64,000 bases of DNA from Galerina marginata. Lineage: Eukaryota; Basidiomycota; Agaricomycetes; Agaricales; Galerinaceae. The notes beneath the pieces are model-generated. The model did no database searches. It had not been told where the DNA came from and saw only the letters and a list, made by a program, of their open reading frames with translations. Below, piece by piece: positions 22,463 to 34,637 of this stretch. Position numbers and translations under genes: made by a program. The first letter of the stretch is position 1. Every line of letters begins with the position of its first letter. The DNA lies in contig JAECYW010000018.1 of assembly GCA_023014335.1 (NCBI GenBank), forward strand, positions 558,001 through 622,000, given 5' to 3'.

Positions 22463-23707
22463 CTAAGCTATCTTGATCACTACCTTATCCCCACTGAGCT
22501 TGTTTTGTCTATGTAAATCCAGAGCAGCGGCTACACGTTCCTTGAGGCTGCCTTCATCTAACATTCGAACCTTGTTTCCTCGGATATAACCCTGCTCCAG
22601 AAGGTGCGGAAGGATTTTAGGCATTAGGTTGGTTTTCAGGTATTCGTCCTCGAGACGACAATACTATTAGTACTCTGGCATCCCGTCCAATGTCCACATC
22701 GTAAAGCTCACCTGGATATACAAATGCGATTGAACACGCACAATTTCCACGCCTTCCGGAAAATGAACTTTATCTTTAGGGACTTCCAAGTACAACGCTT
22801 CTTCGATAGCCCCAGTAACCTTCGATCCTTCCTTTACCGGAAGCAGGATAGCAAGTCTGCTTGGCTCGCTCATTATCTTCGTAAGTATCTCCAGCGTTGA
22901 GATGGCAGCTATACAGTCTAACGCAAGAGTAATCTTCCCATCGCCGCCAACAATATTTGCAATGTCATCCACGAGTGTGGAACTGTGATAATCGAAGACA
23001 TGAGTGGCACCCAGGGAGCGGAGGTAATCATGATGATGCGGGGATGCAGTAGCAATGACATTTTTATATCCGGCTAAGCGCAGATGTTGAACAGCATACT
23101 GGCCCGTTGCAGAACCAGCTCCGTAGATGAGTATGGGGGTCATCGAGAGAGGAGGCTCTGTGTCGGGGAACCCCGAGGGGACAGGTAGTCCGAGCCGGAA
23201 AAACAATGCATAAAACGTTGTAACAAAGTTTTCGGGAATAGTTACGGCCTGCTCCAAAGGGAGCGAATTTGGAATCTTTGGGATAAAGCATTGGGTAGGA
23301 CATGAAGTAGATTATCGAACCCTTACTTTAGCGACAGCTGCTCTTGGTTGAATGCAATACTCTTGCAAAGACCTATTTCTGGATTTTCCCATTCCGAACG
23401 CGGCCACCTGTTGATTTGACATGAATCGAGGGCATTATTGAATGATAAACAAGCGTACCCTGTCACCAACTTGCAGATCGGATACCAGGTCTCCAACGCT
23501 TTCGACAGTTCCGGCAGCGTTGAACCCCAATACCCAAGGATAATCTTGAACGTAAAATGCCCGGTCCACAACATACGCATCGAAGGAAATTACACAGGCA
23601 TACGCAACTTTGATGAGAATTTCACCTGCACCAGGGACCTCGGTGGGTACTTGAATGACATCGAATTGGCCCTTCGAGGTTGTAGCAATTGCGGTATGAG
23701 TATTCAT
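22463..23707 (-). CDS. Zinc-type alcohol dehydrogenase-like / enoyl reductase (MDR family)
   Basis: Four exons: 23459-23707, 23327-23407, 22712-23275 and 22463-22648; 359 residues, all in phase. N-terminal GroES-like domain with EVPGAGEILIKV and PWVLGFNAAGTVESVGDLVSDLQVGDR. The Rossmann NAD(P) domain begins near residue 155 and carries ILIYGAGSATGQYAVQHL, the usual nucleotide loop of this family. The fungal trans-acting enoyl-reductase-like subgroup lacks the catalytic zinc ligands, and I see none of the classic structural-zinc cysteines here. It probably reduces a C=C or carbonyl group using NADPH. It sits between P450 and prenyltransferase genes on the same strand, with about 340 bp to the P450 start, so shared regulation is plausible. 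Confidence 0.9.
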
Positions 23708-25028
23708 ACTAGGAATCGTCCTTCGAAATGTGTATGAGTTGAGGATACGAAGGATAAACGTGGCCCTAATTTATAGTACTACATGGAGAGAGATTATTTT
23801 TCGCAGGTCAAAAAACAGTTTTTCCAATGAAATAATGGCTATTCTGCAAGTAAGGTTTGTTTTAGGGAGGACCAGAGGTACTCCATAGGGTAATGGAATT
23901 TGAGCCCATTATTTTAAACGGATGAGAAAGGCATTTTACTGCCCAAAAAGGGTTTATTGCGCCCATTCGAAAATTGGTTTAGAATGAACCCATTCCATTC
24001 CCACCAACTGACAGACACAAATCACCAGCTACGCCACGGTACATCCAATGATCGGTTTGATCGGATTGGCGCATCAAAAATGCACACATTTGAGGCGACG
24101 GTGTGACTAATAATAGGACATGTTTTCGGAACTTGAAGCGCGTATTGCAAGCTATCTTGCCTCTGGAATTTGCTTATTCACGTCGCTTTCAGACAGTGAG
24201 AGGGATCAACGTGGTACTACACGAGTATCATATGGTGTCAGAATCACCGGTGACAGGCCGTTGCTTGCATGGTAATCAACACGATCAACCTATTATAATT
24301 TCATTAAGAATACCGGATCCGAGTTGAGGACTTTACAGGAAAGGAAATTCCTTTGCCACGCATGGGAATCTTACGCCGATTTGCATCCGCTTTATTTTCT
24401 TACTAATTAATTTAACTCCATTTGTCGAAAGCTTCCGTCAAATTTCAATTGAAGCAGGAATTCTTTTCTGGCGCTCCAAGATGAGAAATTATTATTAGTC
24501 GAGTAATCCCATGCAGGTAGCAGAGACTCCATTCCGTGAGCTCAACCCTAAAACCCCTCTTCAAGTTCAGAGGTGTCAAAAACATCGTGAACGAAGCCAG
24601 AGGTTATTTCATGGGGCATGGGTGGAATACCTCGATAGGCCCAACCCACACTCCTTCATGTTGTGGGTCGATATTGTAAGCCCAGTCTGTACTTGCGTCG
24701 TCAGGGCGCGGTATGCATACCTAACGACCAGCGTGTGTAGAGATACAATGCTATCTCCACGGAATGCCTCAGTAATTTGATGGGGGCACAGTGAATCACT
24801 TTGGCCACCTTGCTTTCAGCTCGATATGGGCGACGCACTATCAATATGCGGAACTTATAAGAACTCTGAAACTGCTGGGGGAAGCTGGAGGAACAAATTC
24901 TCATCAACCAAACACCATGCATGGACGGTTTTTCTGGGAGGTGATCGATTCTTCCGACTTCGAAGACAAATAGGTCAAAATCCTTTAGGTTCATAATAGC
25001 AGTCCTATTGCCAAGACAAAGCAGCAAA
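23708..25028. other. Intergenic region within the putative biosynthetic cluster
   Basis: About 1.3 kb between the dehydrogenase start and the prenyltransferase stop. No coding sequence recognised. Confidence 0.5.
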
Positions 25029-26423
25029 TTAAAGTACGACTGTGAGGTAATCGGCCAGCATTCCAGCGAAGGTAATGTACCCCAGGTTACCATTCGACTG
25101 AACTGCGGTGATCAGCATAAATCTAGAATATAGAAAATGTCACTGACTTGGAATTTCTTCCAACAATCATTGGGATCGTTCTCTCGCAATGTGATGAGCT
25201 GCCATGTCAGGTGTATGGAAGTTCCTCCGACAGATATAATATAATAGGGAACTCCTTGATGGTTTAGATATCCAGCTCCAGCAATTGCGGCAATAAATCC
25301 AATGGCAAATCCAGCCAAAATTGGCCGGACGTAATTTCCGAATAACAATGAAGTCGATTTAATTCCAGCTTTGACGTCGTCCACTCGATCCTGAAAAAAT
25401 TTGCCGAGTAAATATATGGATTTTGTAAAAGAATTCACTTACTTGACAACCGTAGATTGTATCATAGACAATCGTCCAGCTATTTTGAGGGTCAGGACCA
25501 GAAAGGTGACTACAACGGGTCGATAAATACCAGATGGTCCCTGCAAAAAATACGGCTGGGGTATAATAATCTTGGTCCTTTGCTCGGAGAACCCAGACAA
25601 CAACAAATCCCCAATTCATCACAAGACCTGATGGGAAAGCGTTAATGTCAGGGAAAACCATAGCTGAGGCGTGAATCATCGAACCTAGCCAGGCTTGAGG
25701 CCAGTAGGTCATGCGTTTCATGAGTGGATATAAACCATGAAGGGGGAAAATTCCGAAGAACCCAACTGAAAAGCTAGCAAAAAAAGGGTCAGACCTAAGT
25801 CGGACAAGAAATGGAAACTGACACAAAAATATCCTTGGTGTACGCAAGAATACCGACGCAGATGCCAACTTCGACAAAAAGGCATGTGACCGCCCCCGTT
25901 ACGGAAATTGCACCTGAAGCAAGTGGCCTATTTTTTGTCCTTTCTGTTTATTATTCGACAGTATGTCGGTGTTGGTCCTCTTAAGAGTCAATAGAACCCA
26001 TACCAACTGACATCGTAATTAATGAGAATCAGTAACAACATCTCACTGTTAGAAATGAGTTGGTCACCTTGACGGTCCAAGTCACGATCGCATATATCGT
26101 TTATGACGCAAGCGGCACTATGTACCAGAGTGCTCAGCACAGCAAACAGCATAAGCTCCCAAAGATAGTTAGGGAGATCTTGTTTTGACCGGTAAGCGGT
26201 CATAGTTAGCGCCCAAGCTGAAAAGCAAAACGAGTCAATACGTAACGAAATTGAGGAAGGTTGCCTTACCACATGGCCAGAAGACAAGGATAGATCCAAC
26301 CGGAAACTTGTGCAGTCGATTAAGCTCGTAATAGAGCGCGAAGCGGGACACCTTATCTGTGATGGGTGGTTTGGAAGTTGCAGAGGATTGAGTAAGGGTG
26401 TTTTTTGGGTGGCTGTTAGACAT
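25029..26423 (-). CDS. UbiA-family aromatic prenyltransferase
   Basis: Seven exons: 26270-26423, 26068-26217, 25823-25943, 25685-25773, 25443-25627, 25148-25390 and 25029-25097; 336 residues, all phases consistent. Multi-helix membrane protein with the two Asp-rich prenyl-diphosphate/Mg2+ motifs of UbiA enzymes: NDICDRDLDRQ (Asn91, Asp95, Asp99) followed by ERTKNRPLASGAIS, and DRVDDVKAGIKS (Asp234, Asp238). The family joins isoprenoid chains to aromatic acceptors; the housekeeping member is COQ2 and specialised members build meroterpenoids and prenylated benzoates in mushrooms. One residue usually present after DRQ (Val) is missing at the intron 2 junction. Clustering with a P450 and a reductase favours a specialised role, but COQ2 function cannot be excluded from sequence alone. 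Confidence 0.9.
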
Positions 26424-28857
26424 TCCTAAGAGCTTTCGTTAAGAGATTCGACACCTTAGTTTCTGCACCTTTTGTAGGTACTCAACTATATTCATTATAA
26501 AGTCAGGTGGTTGAACTACTGAAAATGGGTATGATCTGAAGGCGAAAGGGTAGACAGAGCTCGGTACTTCCCCAGATAGGTGATAATCCTAGACCTTCTT
26601 TGATCGTTTCTCATGAATTAGCTATCAGTCCTTGGCTAACGATCGGAATCCTGAAAAAGCTGATGCAAGGGTGAGTGATACCTTGATTGCAGAAAACAAC
26701 CCCTAACTTGTGGGAGCAGCCTGGTTCCCGGGGTCATGTAAAACGCGGGAAAGCAGCCTTGTTATAAGGTTTTTCCTACTTCCTCAAGTGGTGTATATTT
26801 GTCTATTCTCCAAGGCAATCTTCGAGCAAGGGTCGAGTCGCCTCCAAGACTGTGATCGAGCGTCCTACAAATAGACGCTAGCCGTGAGATTTTATTAAAA
26901 AAAGCCTCTTGGAATCAAGCATCAGTGATATTTTCCGAGCCTGTTCGGGTTCCAAGACGGTCCAGCGGACAGAAATTCCAGTGTACCGGTTTTGTCCCAC
27001 GTCGCATTTCCATCTTCATTAATTATAATTAATAGGACTGACCTGCTCGACTTGCAAGCAAAGTCTCCATGCAATTAAAAGGTATCCATTCAAGAGAATC
27101 TTCCCATTGGGGTCAATGACTTCCAATTCGCAGCTTCGTCATCAGAAACTTAAGAAATAAAGTGATTACTTTCAGATCTTCCTTGGACAAGCCATGGGAA
27201 GGTCCGCTGGAACCTACATCTGCGTGAACTTCGGTAAGCGTGCTGCTGTAATAATTGCAATGAGGCTTCCCGCCTTCCATATTTTCGTGATTCTCATTCG
27301 TGCCCGCCCTCATTACAGAACTCACAGGCGGTAAACCGTTTGGTCACAAAGGTGGAATGTAATATCGGAAGAGCGTGGTCCAAGAATCTGAGGGACAAGA
27401 AATAGAGAGACTTGCAAATGTCGGTCACACCAATGTTGAGATAAATGATCAGGAGAAGAGCAGGTGACTGGAAGGAACTCCAGTAAGTCGAAAAATTTCC
27501 AGCATTTAACGTCGGTGTTCGCACGTGAAATTCTGATTGTCGTGGCCATGTTGAAGTTGGAAGTAAAAGGCCACGGCGTAGAGGCTTTTTGACTTTTGCT
27601 ATCAGAAGCTGAGCAACTCGTAATTTTAGGTACTTAGAAGCCAATTAGAAGCTTTACCAGGACTCTCCATTCCTGCGATTGCTGAGCATGAAAGACAGAG
27701 TTCCTCATGATCAGTCTACTTTCAATCCATATGGTGTAGACGGCCTTAAGGTTATAATTTGTACATACTTCGATGGCATGTCACTGAAGTTACTGAATAC
27801 AACAGCATCTTACAGCGGTTTCAGACTGAAATGGTTGGGGACGTAAGCCAGACGTACAAGCGCGGCCCAAAAAATCCTGCGTCAATCCAATTACAGTGAG
27901 AATAATAGCCATTAAATTTCTTTGCGAGTAGCGCGTATCATTCTCGATGACAGGTTCTCTGCGATAATGGGATTGAAATATGATGTAAAATGAAACCGGA
28001 ATAAGGAATTGGGTGTACCTGGTGTCGAAAGATATTTTAAGAACAAATAACTCACCTAGTACGTAATCAAGCACACGTTAATATGACATCATCCAACAAT
28101 CGGCAGTGATTAAATTGATTTGGCGTGAGGCGTTTGCCTCCAGTTCTGGCTCTTGCGTGCTTAAAATAGAAGGAGAAGAACATTGATCAGTAATGTGCAG
28201 CAAACATCTTGTATTTCAGACCTAAATGGAATACGACTCTCGCACCATTCTCCGGTTTCCTGACTCTCATCACGGTTCTATATTTAAGTGGAACATTGGC
28301 CGTCAGGCCTTCTAAATACCGTTCACGCGCTAGCGCCATGGAACTGGAATATCAAAGTAACTCGGGACTATCACTGATAGTGATTAGATCCCACGAGGCT
28401 TATTTCAAGACGGTCTCAGGCTCGGTCCAGTAAGGCCAATGTGTTCGCGGATATTAGCAGATAATTTTAACAGAATTCTGGTTTTCTTGAGGTTTAAGTT
28501 CCTGAGCCAAATCTCAAATTCTACCATGTTTAGGAATTTGAGGTACTCTCCAAAATTAACCAGATAAATCGAATCTCTCTCATCGCCGTTTCGTTCCACC
28601 AACTTTTGCTGACATTTCTCAGACCGGCCAGAGTTTCGGATCCAGCTACTTACAAACTGCTGATCATCAGCGCAGCGGTGGCTAACTAATGATTACACGC
28701 CACTTCTAATGAAGTTTCAGTACCCCAAATGGGAGTTCAATACCACACATTTTCTTTCGTTTTGTTTATAAAACGTGTAGAAGCACCATGATTTTCGTCC
28801 CTTAGGGCTTACCTAGAGACCACTCGACTCTGCAAGCGACACAAGGCACTGTAAAGC
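26424..28857. other. Long intergenic region with a possible membrane-gene relic
   Basis: About 2.4 kb. On the minus strand, pieces at 27790-28074 (FYIIFQ, then RNLMAIILTVIGLTQ) and 27113-27644 (SPALLLIIYLNIG, and a polar Asn/His-rich end) resemble fragments of the multi-helix membrane protein family found at 28858-30657. I could not assemble a gene. The right end holds the promoter of that downstream gene. Confidence 0.35.
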
Positions 28858-30657
28858 ATGTCGAGCTCGATGGAACTTCCTCCTATCCCTCCTGATATCG
28901 CACAAATGTAAGTGGTTCATGCAACTGGCTTAAATTTCTTACGAGAGGTGCTTCTAGTGCTGGACCCCAGGTTGGTATGAGTCGCGGCCGAATACCACTC
29001 ATTACTCAATTATTTCCAGTTAATTGGAACATTATTCAACTGGGCACTCTTTGGTGTATTAACCGTCCAAACCTGTGAGTCACATAATCTATAAGCTTTC
29101 TTTCTTTTTTTTGCCAGAGAACTTATAGTCGGATGTAAAAAGATGTTTATTACCTCAACTTTCCCGACGACAAGTTGTGGAATAAAGTACTCGGTGAGAG
29201 TCCCGTTATTGATATTTATTCAACCTTATCTTATCGAGCCACCCTCATCCACAGTTTATGGAACGTTTATTTTTGAGATAGTCCAGACCGCTATGAGTGC
29301 CTCAGTGTTATATTTCTGGTACTCTTCCCCCCTTCTGTTAATCTCTTCTGCGTTGACACCGGTTTAGGTTTGCCACCGGATTTGGTAACCTGATTGACTT
29401 GGGCCATGTGAACCTCTCACCAGCAGAGACGCCGATTTTCTGTGGGATCATAGCCGGCGTTGTGCAATGTTTCTTTACGTATCGAATATTCACTCTGGAC
29501 CGATCATATTGGTGGATGTGCATTTTGATTGCCTTGGTAGGGAGGCATTAGCTTAAATCCGTGACTCCATCATTAAATCCCTGTTTATCTAGACATCTAT
29601 CTTGCAGACTGTTGGAGCGATCGGATCGGGTTGGCGAGTGAGTGTCCTTCAATCCATTCCGTTCATACGATGTGCTTAACCTCGGTATGGTCTCTCAAAG
29701 TCCTTCAAGCTCCAAGAGTATGCTCTCTTCCACGAAAACCTGTTTTTCCCTCAGTCAGCAAATGTATGCTTACAACCACTTTGATAAGCTTGGTTGAATC
29801 TAACCACGGTAAAATAGCTCTGGCTGATCGCTGATCCGGTGTGTGATGTCCTCATTTCGGGCACAATGTTATGGCTCGTAAGTGCACGGCGTTCAAAAAT
29901 CACGTAGACTGATCCCATAATCAATTTCCCAGTACTACAGAAAACGGAAAGAAGGACTTCAACATGGGACCCGGATTCTCGGCAGGCTGGTTCGCTTAAT
30001 CGTGGAGACAAACACGCTTACAGGTGAATATTGAATACTGGTTCACTGTAATTGTCAGGTTTGATCAATAATAATGACCCCAGCTGCCATGGCGGTGGCC
30101 TCTCTCATCTTATACATCACACTTCCAGTAAGTATTGGTTCTCATCGAATGTCCACATCATTGAGCACTAAATTTTCCTTAGAACGGCACCCCCTTCATT
30201 GCTACGTACGTACCTATCAATAACTCATAGCGTTGATTTGCCAGACGTGCTTAATATTGTGAACAGGACCCTTGTATTGGGAAAACTGTAAGAACTTACT
30301 CTTCCTACTTTATTTATTTTTAAATTTACATTCATCCAAGGTACTCTAATACCCTTCTTGTGACATTCAACAATCGAATTGCTCTGCGAAAGGCGCCTTT
30401 CAACGAGTATGTATACGGAAGTGGAGGAAGCAGTCAGCCCCCACTCCGCGGGCCATCTAATATCGTTAGTGGTGTCAGCACCTTCCACGCCGCCTCCCAA
30501 GATTTTGGTGGGAAGGCTGCAGAGCTCAACAGTTATGAAATCCAGGTCCGTTCATTTTAATCAAAACAGCGAGCAACAGCTCATACTATGAATCCTCTCC
30601 GACAAATAACAGACTCTGACGGATAACAAAGTGCACGATTTAACTTCCAGGGTCTGA
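28858..30657 (+). CDS. Multi-helix membrane protein, DUF6534-like, 15 exons
   Basis: Exons 28858-28907, 28958-28970 (13 nt micro-exon), 29020-29074, 29143-29193, 29255-29318, 29368-29536, 29593-29637, 29701-29763, 29818-29877, 29933-30023, 30084-30127, 30183-30205, 30267-30287, 30341-30545 and 30613-30657; 332 residues with every phase consistent. The sequence follows the standard plan of this mushroom family: GPQLIGTLFNWALFGVLTVQTYVYYL, VYGTFIFEIVQTAMSASVLYFW, CGIIAGVVQCFFTYRIFTLDRS, LWLIADPVCDVLISGTMLWL, RLVRLIVETNTLTAAMAVASLILYI and FIATTLVLGKLYSNTLLVTFNNR, about seven helices and a Ser/Gly-rich tail. If intron 14 is retained, the protein ends at 30560 instead. Function of the family is unknown. 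Confidence 0.85.
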
Positions 30658-32820
30658 GGAGTTCGAGCATCAAATTCTGGTACCGATACCCCGGCGGTAT
30701 CGCATTTGAGGCCTTTTTCGAAGGAACTGAACATTACAACGAGCCAAACTACGTCAAGTCTTTGGCACCCATATTCGTAAATCACCTGCATTGACACTGT
30801 GACTTTCACCGGTAATTCATATTTATCAAACATATTCGTGCATAGCGGAAATAAAACTCCTACTTTCGTTACTGCCTCGTTCCTGCAAGTGACTCAAGGC
30901 CTTTCATTGGCCTAATCAACCAAGAATCATACCACCTCATATCTTTCCGTCTGTACGGAGATCGATGGTCTTAGGAATAATATGCCATGTAGTGGGGTCG
31001 AAGTTCTTCATCTACGGCACACTGTCGTCGCAATGTAACGGGACGACGGGAAGATAAGCCACAGATGTCTTTGGTAGGGATTAGGACAAACATACTGGCC
31101 GGCTGTTGAAGCGTTTGGGATGCGCCGCTTTCGGCATATTAGCACAAGGGCAGCTGAAGTGAGGAAGGGCTGAAAGAGGTTCGCCGTGCTCAAAGACGAT
31201 TCGCGACCTGGGACTGATAGCTTAAGATTTGTTATGTTTTATTAAGTGCGGCAGTTCCACCTCTCCAGAAGTCCCAGACCGCTTCCCCGTTTGGATTTGC
31301 GTACAGGCATTCAAGTATCCTACCGATTTGGCTATCACGAACCTGGGGCAAACGCCTCCAATTTGACAGGGGCAGAAGTGCGACTTACCCGTTTAGGGGC
31401 TTTACAACGTCGTATTCACAAATTAGATGAAGGAGACTTGTATGGGATGATATAAAATGGGTAGATGGTGGCGAGAGGATGTAGCTAAGGCATTTTGCGC
31501 GGTTAGTTGGCGCGGGTTGCGAGTGGCAGCGTGTCTGCCCACGCCAGGAAACATATGAAGAGCCGTAAAGCACCCCTCCTCCAGGAAAAAGAAAAGGAAT
31601 GACTCACCATAGCCCTCGCACAGCGAGAGTATCCAGAATTGGGTGCTTCGACGTACCTTCGCTCCGTGGATGTCTTCGGCGCAGGTACCGCAGACAGAAC
31701 CAAAGAGAACGCGGAGAACGTTAAAGCTGGCGAGGCCGCGGCTGTCAGATGCATCGAAACTTATTATTTTATTTAGCCCCCAGTCGCTTTGACTTGTACT
31801 GGGGCATAGACGACGTCAGTGAGCTTCCCGGGGCCTGTGTTTATGGTAAGCTAGATTAACCGGAAGAAAATGAAGTGAAGTCGATTGTCGATCCGTGACC
31901 GTCGATGACTCTAGAAAATTGAGTACCACAAGAAAGGACGAATGGAATATATAAGACGGCATACAATTCGGTGAAACTCAATCGTTGGTGTCGGCGTTGT
32001 TGAGGGCTGGCTAAGAACGCCAAGACGAGAAGTAACCGAGAGGAAATGAGAGACTGAAGAGGGTAGCGAGCGTACAGGGCGAGTTGCGAGCATCCCCACC
32101 AATGGTGCTAAAGGGTGAGGACAGGCAGAATATAGTGCACTAGATGATGGTCGGCGTCAAGAAAGCGAGCTGTGACAGATGTCAGAACGAACGGCGAAGG
32201 GATTGGATATAGCGATAAGGCCCTACAGGATATCGACCCTAGGAGTGTATCGCCTAACGGTGGTTAATCCAAGGACGGGAAGAAGCGACGTGGTGGGTGT
32301 TTGAGAGAAAGGAAGGACCAAAAACTGTCGTGGGCGGCATCTGAATTCTAATGGAGATGACCGGACATGTGCACTGACCGCTTTCGTCAAGACTCCCGCT
32401 GGCTCTACAGCGCCTTCGCCCAGGTGCAAACGATAGATATCAGTTACCCAGTATACTGATTTATGATCCGTGCCTAACCAGTGCATGAACATGCACAATC
32501 ATATGTAATGGCAAATTGTGATGGTGGCTCGGAACATGAAAAAAGGCGCCTTCCGAACTACTAAGTGACGTTCTACTTTGGTTCTACTCTAATGTTCATA
32601 AAGGTCTACCGGGATGCAGAGATTCATAGACACGAAGTATGGGTAGAGACTAGGACAGATCTACCAGCCAACCTTGAGTTTCTGAGAATCCTTCCGGATT
32701 AGCCCTGGTATCTGGCAGCCAAATGCAAATGCTGGTCCACGTCGACCATCTTTATTGTAGCACAGAAACAATTGGTCGCTCGTATACTTCGATTTTTTTC
32801 CTTTTCGTCGCATCAAATTG
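30658..32820. other. Long intergenic region
   Basis: About 2.2 kb. The only coding-like piece is on the plus strand at about 31598-31775, listed separately. The rest shows nothing I recognise. Confidence 0.45.
31598..31785 (+). other. Coding-like fragment, unknown
   Basis: Plus-strand open stretch just after a CCATAG splice-acceptor-like site. It reads LAQREYPELGASTYLRS, then VDVFGAGTADRTKENAENV, then a short alanine-rich end and a stop at about 31783. Composition looks coding (charged, no low complexity), but I found no start exon in phase and recognise no family. It could be the last exon of a small gene or a relic. Confidence 0.25.
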
Positions 32821-34637
32821 TCAATCACGCAAACTATCTGTTCCATCTGAATCCGAAGACTGTACCCCAGTTCCTCGTTCATATCCAAACCATGTCTTCC
32901 GTCGGCAATTCGGGCCTCTCAATAATAAGACACCCAATTGCATGGCGTATAAGGCCATTGCAAATAACCCTGATGCCCTCCACCCGTACTGCACAAAGAT
33001 TCTGGTTCCGGCTGATGTGCCAATCAGTTGTCCGACATAATACTGGGACAGGGATAGTTAGTGTCAAGTGATTTAAAGCAAGGCGCTGCTTCTGCGACCT
33101 ACAGGATATCATGTATAAAGCGTTCAACCGGGATATTGCAGCTTGAGATATGCTATACGGCATGAGACGACGACCTTTTGTAACCTATCTCTGGGATTAT
33201 GAAGAAGGAAAAATATATACCTGAAAATGTAACTTGGGAGAGCGACATTTTGGATTTGCTGGGAGAAATCCAGTCCAAAGCAGGAAACCACGACCGCGGA
33301 AATGTGGATGCCACCTGCAGCCGTCTGAACGGCCTGAAAGGCCAGCAGAAAGAAGATCGAAATGAGTAGTGAATGCCACGGCAAGATTCGGTCAACAAAG
33401 CGTCCACTAAGGGGCCCAGCGGCTACACCAGCCATTCCAATGAGACCAAATAACCCTATTTCAAGACTTCATCTTATGAGACGGAAGTCAAGATGGATGG
33501 AAGGGTTAACTCACGTCGAGTAATTATACTGGAGGCCCTCCCAGAAGAAAGGTTAAAGTAACCCAATAATATGCAAAGCCGGCACTGGCTCCAAGTGTGA
33601 TGATAATAACTTGGACTGCAATGGGTTCCGTTACCGCTAGGACAGCCATTGTCCAGTGTATCTTCCAGTAGGGGATCCGTTCCCCGTTGGATTGGTGATC
33701 GGGAAGGGTGAAATATAGCCCTCCGAGTACGAGGGATTGAAGCCCTACAGCAGGTATAGTAGACCGTGCGCCACACAACGAATTCACCGATAATCCCGGC
33801 GATAACTCTAGCCAACAGGATGCCGAACATCAACCCGGTGAGGACGATTGAAAAGGCAAAGGAACGCAGCTCAAGCGGAGCCGTTTCTGCGACCAGGGGC
33901 ATAAGGATCTGGGGTGCGACGTTGGCCACTCCCACGATAAATGAAAAGATCTCGAAAACGACGACGTTCCTTGTCACGGCGAGCCCGATGGTGAGGAGTG
34001 TGGTAATGAATACAATGGCCAAGACAAGTTGACGCCGCCGGACGATATCTCCAAGGGGGCAGAGCAGAAATAGACCGACGGCATATCTGAATGGGATTCA
34101 GTAATAAGTCAGGCGACGATAATCTGATAAGACTGGCCCTGCTTGACGCATGTCGGAATTCTGTCGTTGGTATGATTAGGAACGTCCATCGAAATGCTAG
34201 CCATAACCGCGAAAGAAGGAGACCCACCTGGAAACTCGCTCGTATGAGACGTCGAAAGTTTTCGCCATTTCAACTACGAGGATGTTAAAGGTTGGACTCA
34301 AAAAGAGGTAGTGAAGTATAGATACTCAAGAGTGGTTGGCAGTAGTACAAATTTCCGGTTACTACACATCGGAAAATTAGGACCAGTTATTTTCGGAACG
34401 AAGGAATGACCTACAAATGGTTGTGGCGATGGCGTACACCGTAGTCACCGACCAGCTGAACTTGAACGGTTTCTGTGGGTAATACCTGAGGCGCTTGGGA
34501 ATTGGAAAGAAATAGAATTCTGTGGTCGAGGAGGGTACGTCTTCCGAAGGTGTAATGGAAGAAACAGTGCTACCACCTTTTTCTTTGTCGATAGATTTCA
34601 GCGATGCGCTGTATACCTCTTCTATTTTGCTGGACAT
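32821..34637 (-). CDS. MFS transporter, 8 exons, three frameshifts
   Basis: Minus-strand exons 34415-34637, 34326-34361, 34228-34273, 34134-34160, 33515-34086, 33221-33466, 33103-33152 and 32821-33042; about 472 residues after allowing for three extra bases. Cytosolic N-terminus rich in S, T and E, then helix 1 ending GNLYYCQPLL. Motif A-like LCPLGDIVRRRQL follows helix 2. Later segments VTLTFLLGGPPYNYST, GLFGLIGMAGVAAGPLSGR and the ending RGPNCRRKTWFGYE are typical of this fungal MFS group. Single extra bases near 33752 (ACC-T-GCT), 33529 and about 33040 disrupt the frame; exon lengths exceed the in-frame values by exactly these counts. Small-molecule transporter; substrate unknown. Sequence errors are as likely as real loss. 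Confidence 0.75.

Noticed and set aside
27113..28074. A complete minus-strand gene of the DUF6534-like family.
   Set aside because: Only scattered hydrophobic fragments are visible and no consistent exon chain could be built; reported only as a possible relic.
33100..33160. An extra base in MFS2 near the AGCTGCAATATC segment.
   Set aside because: Using the upstream GTATAG acceptor gives a continuous in-phase exon 33103-33152 with a plausible protein.
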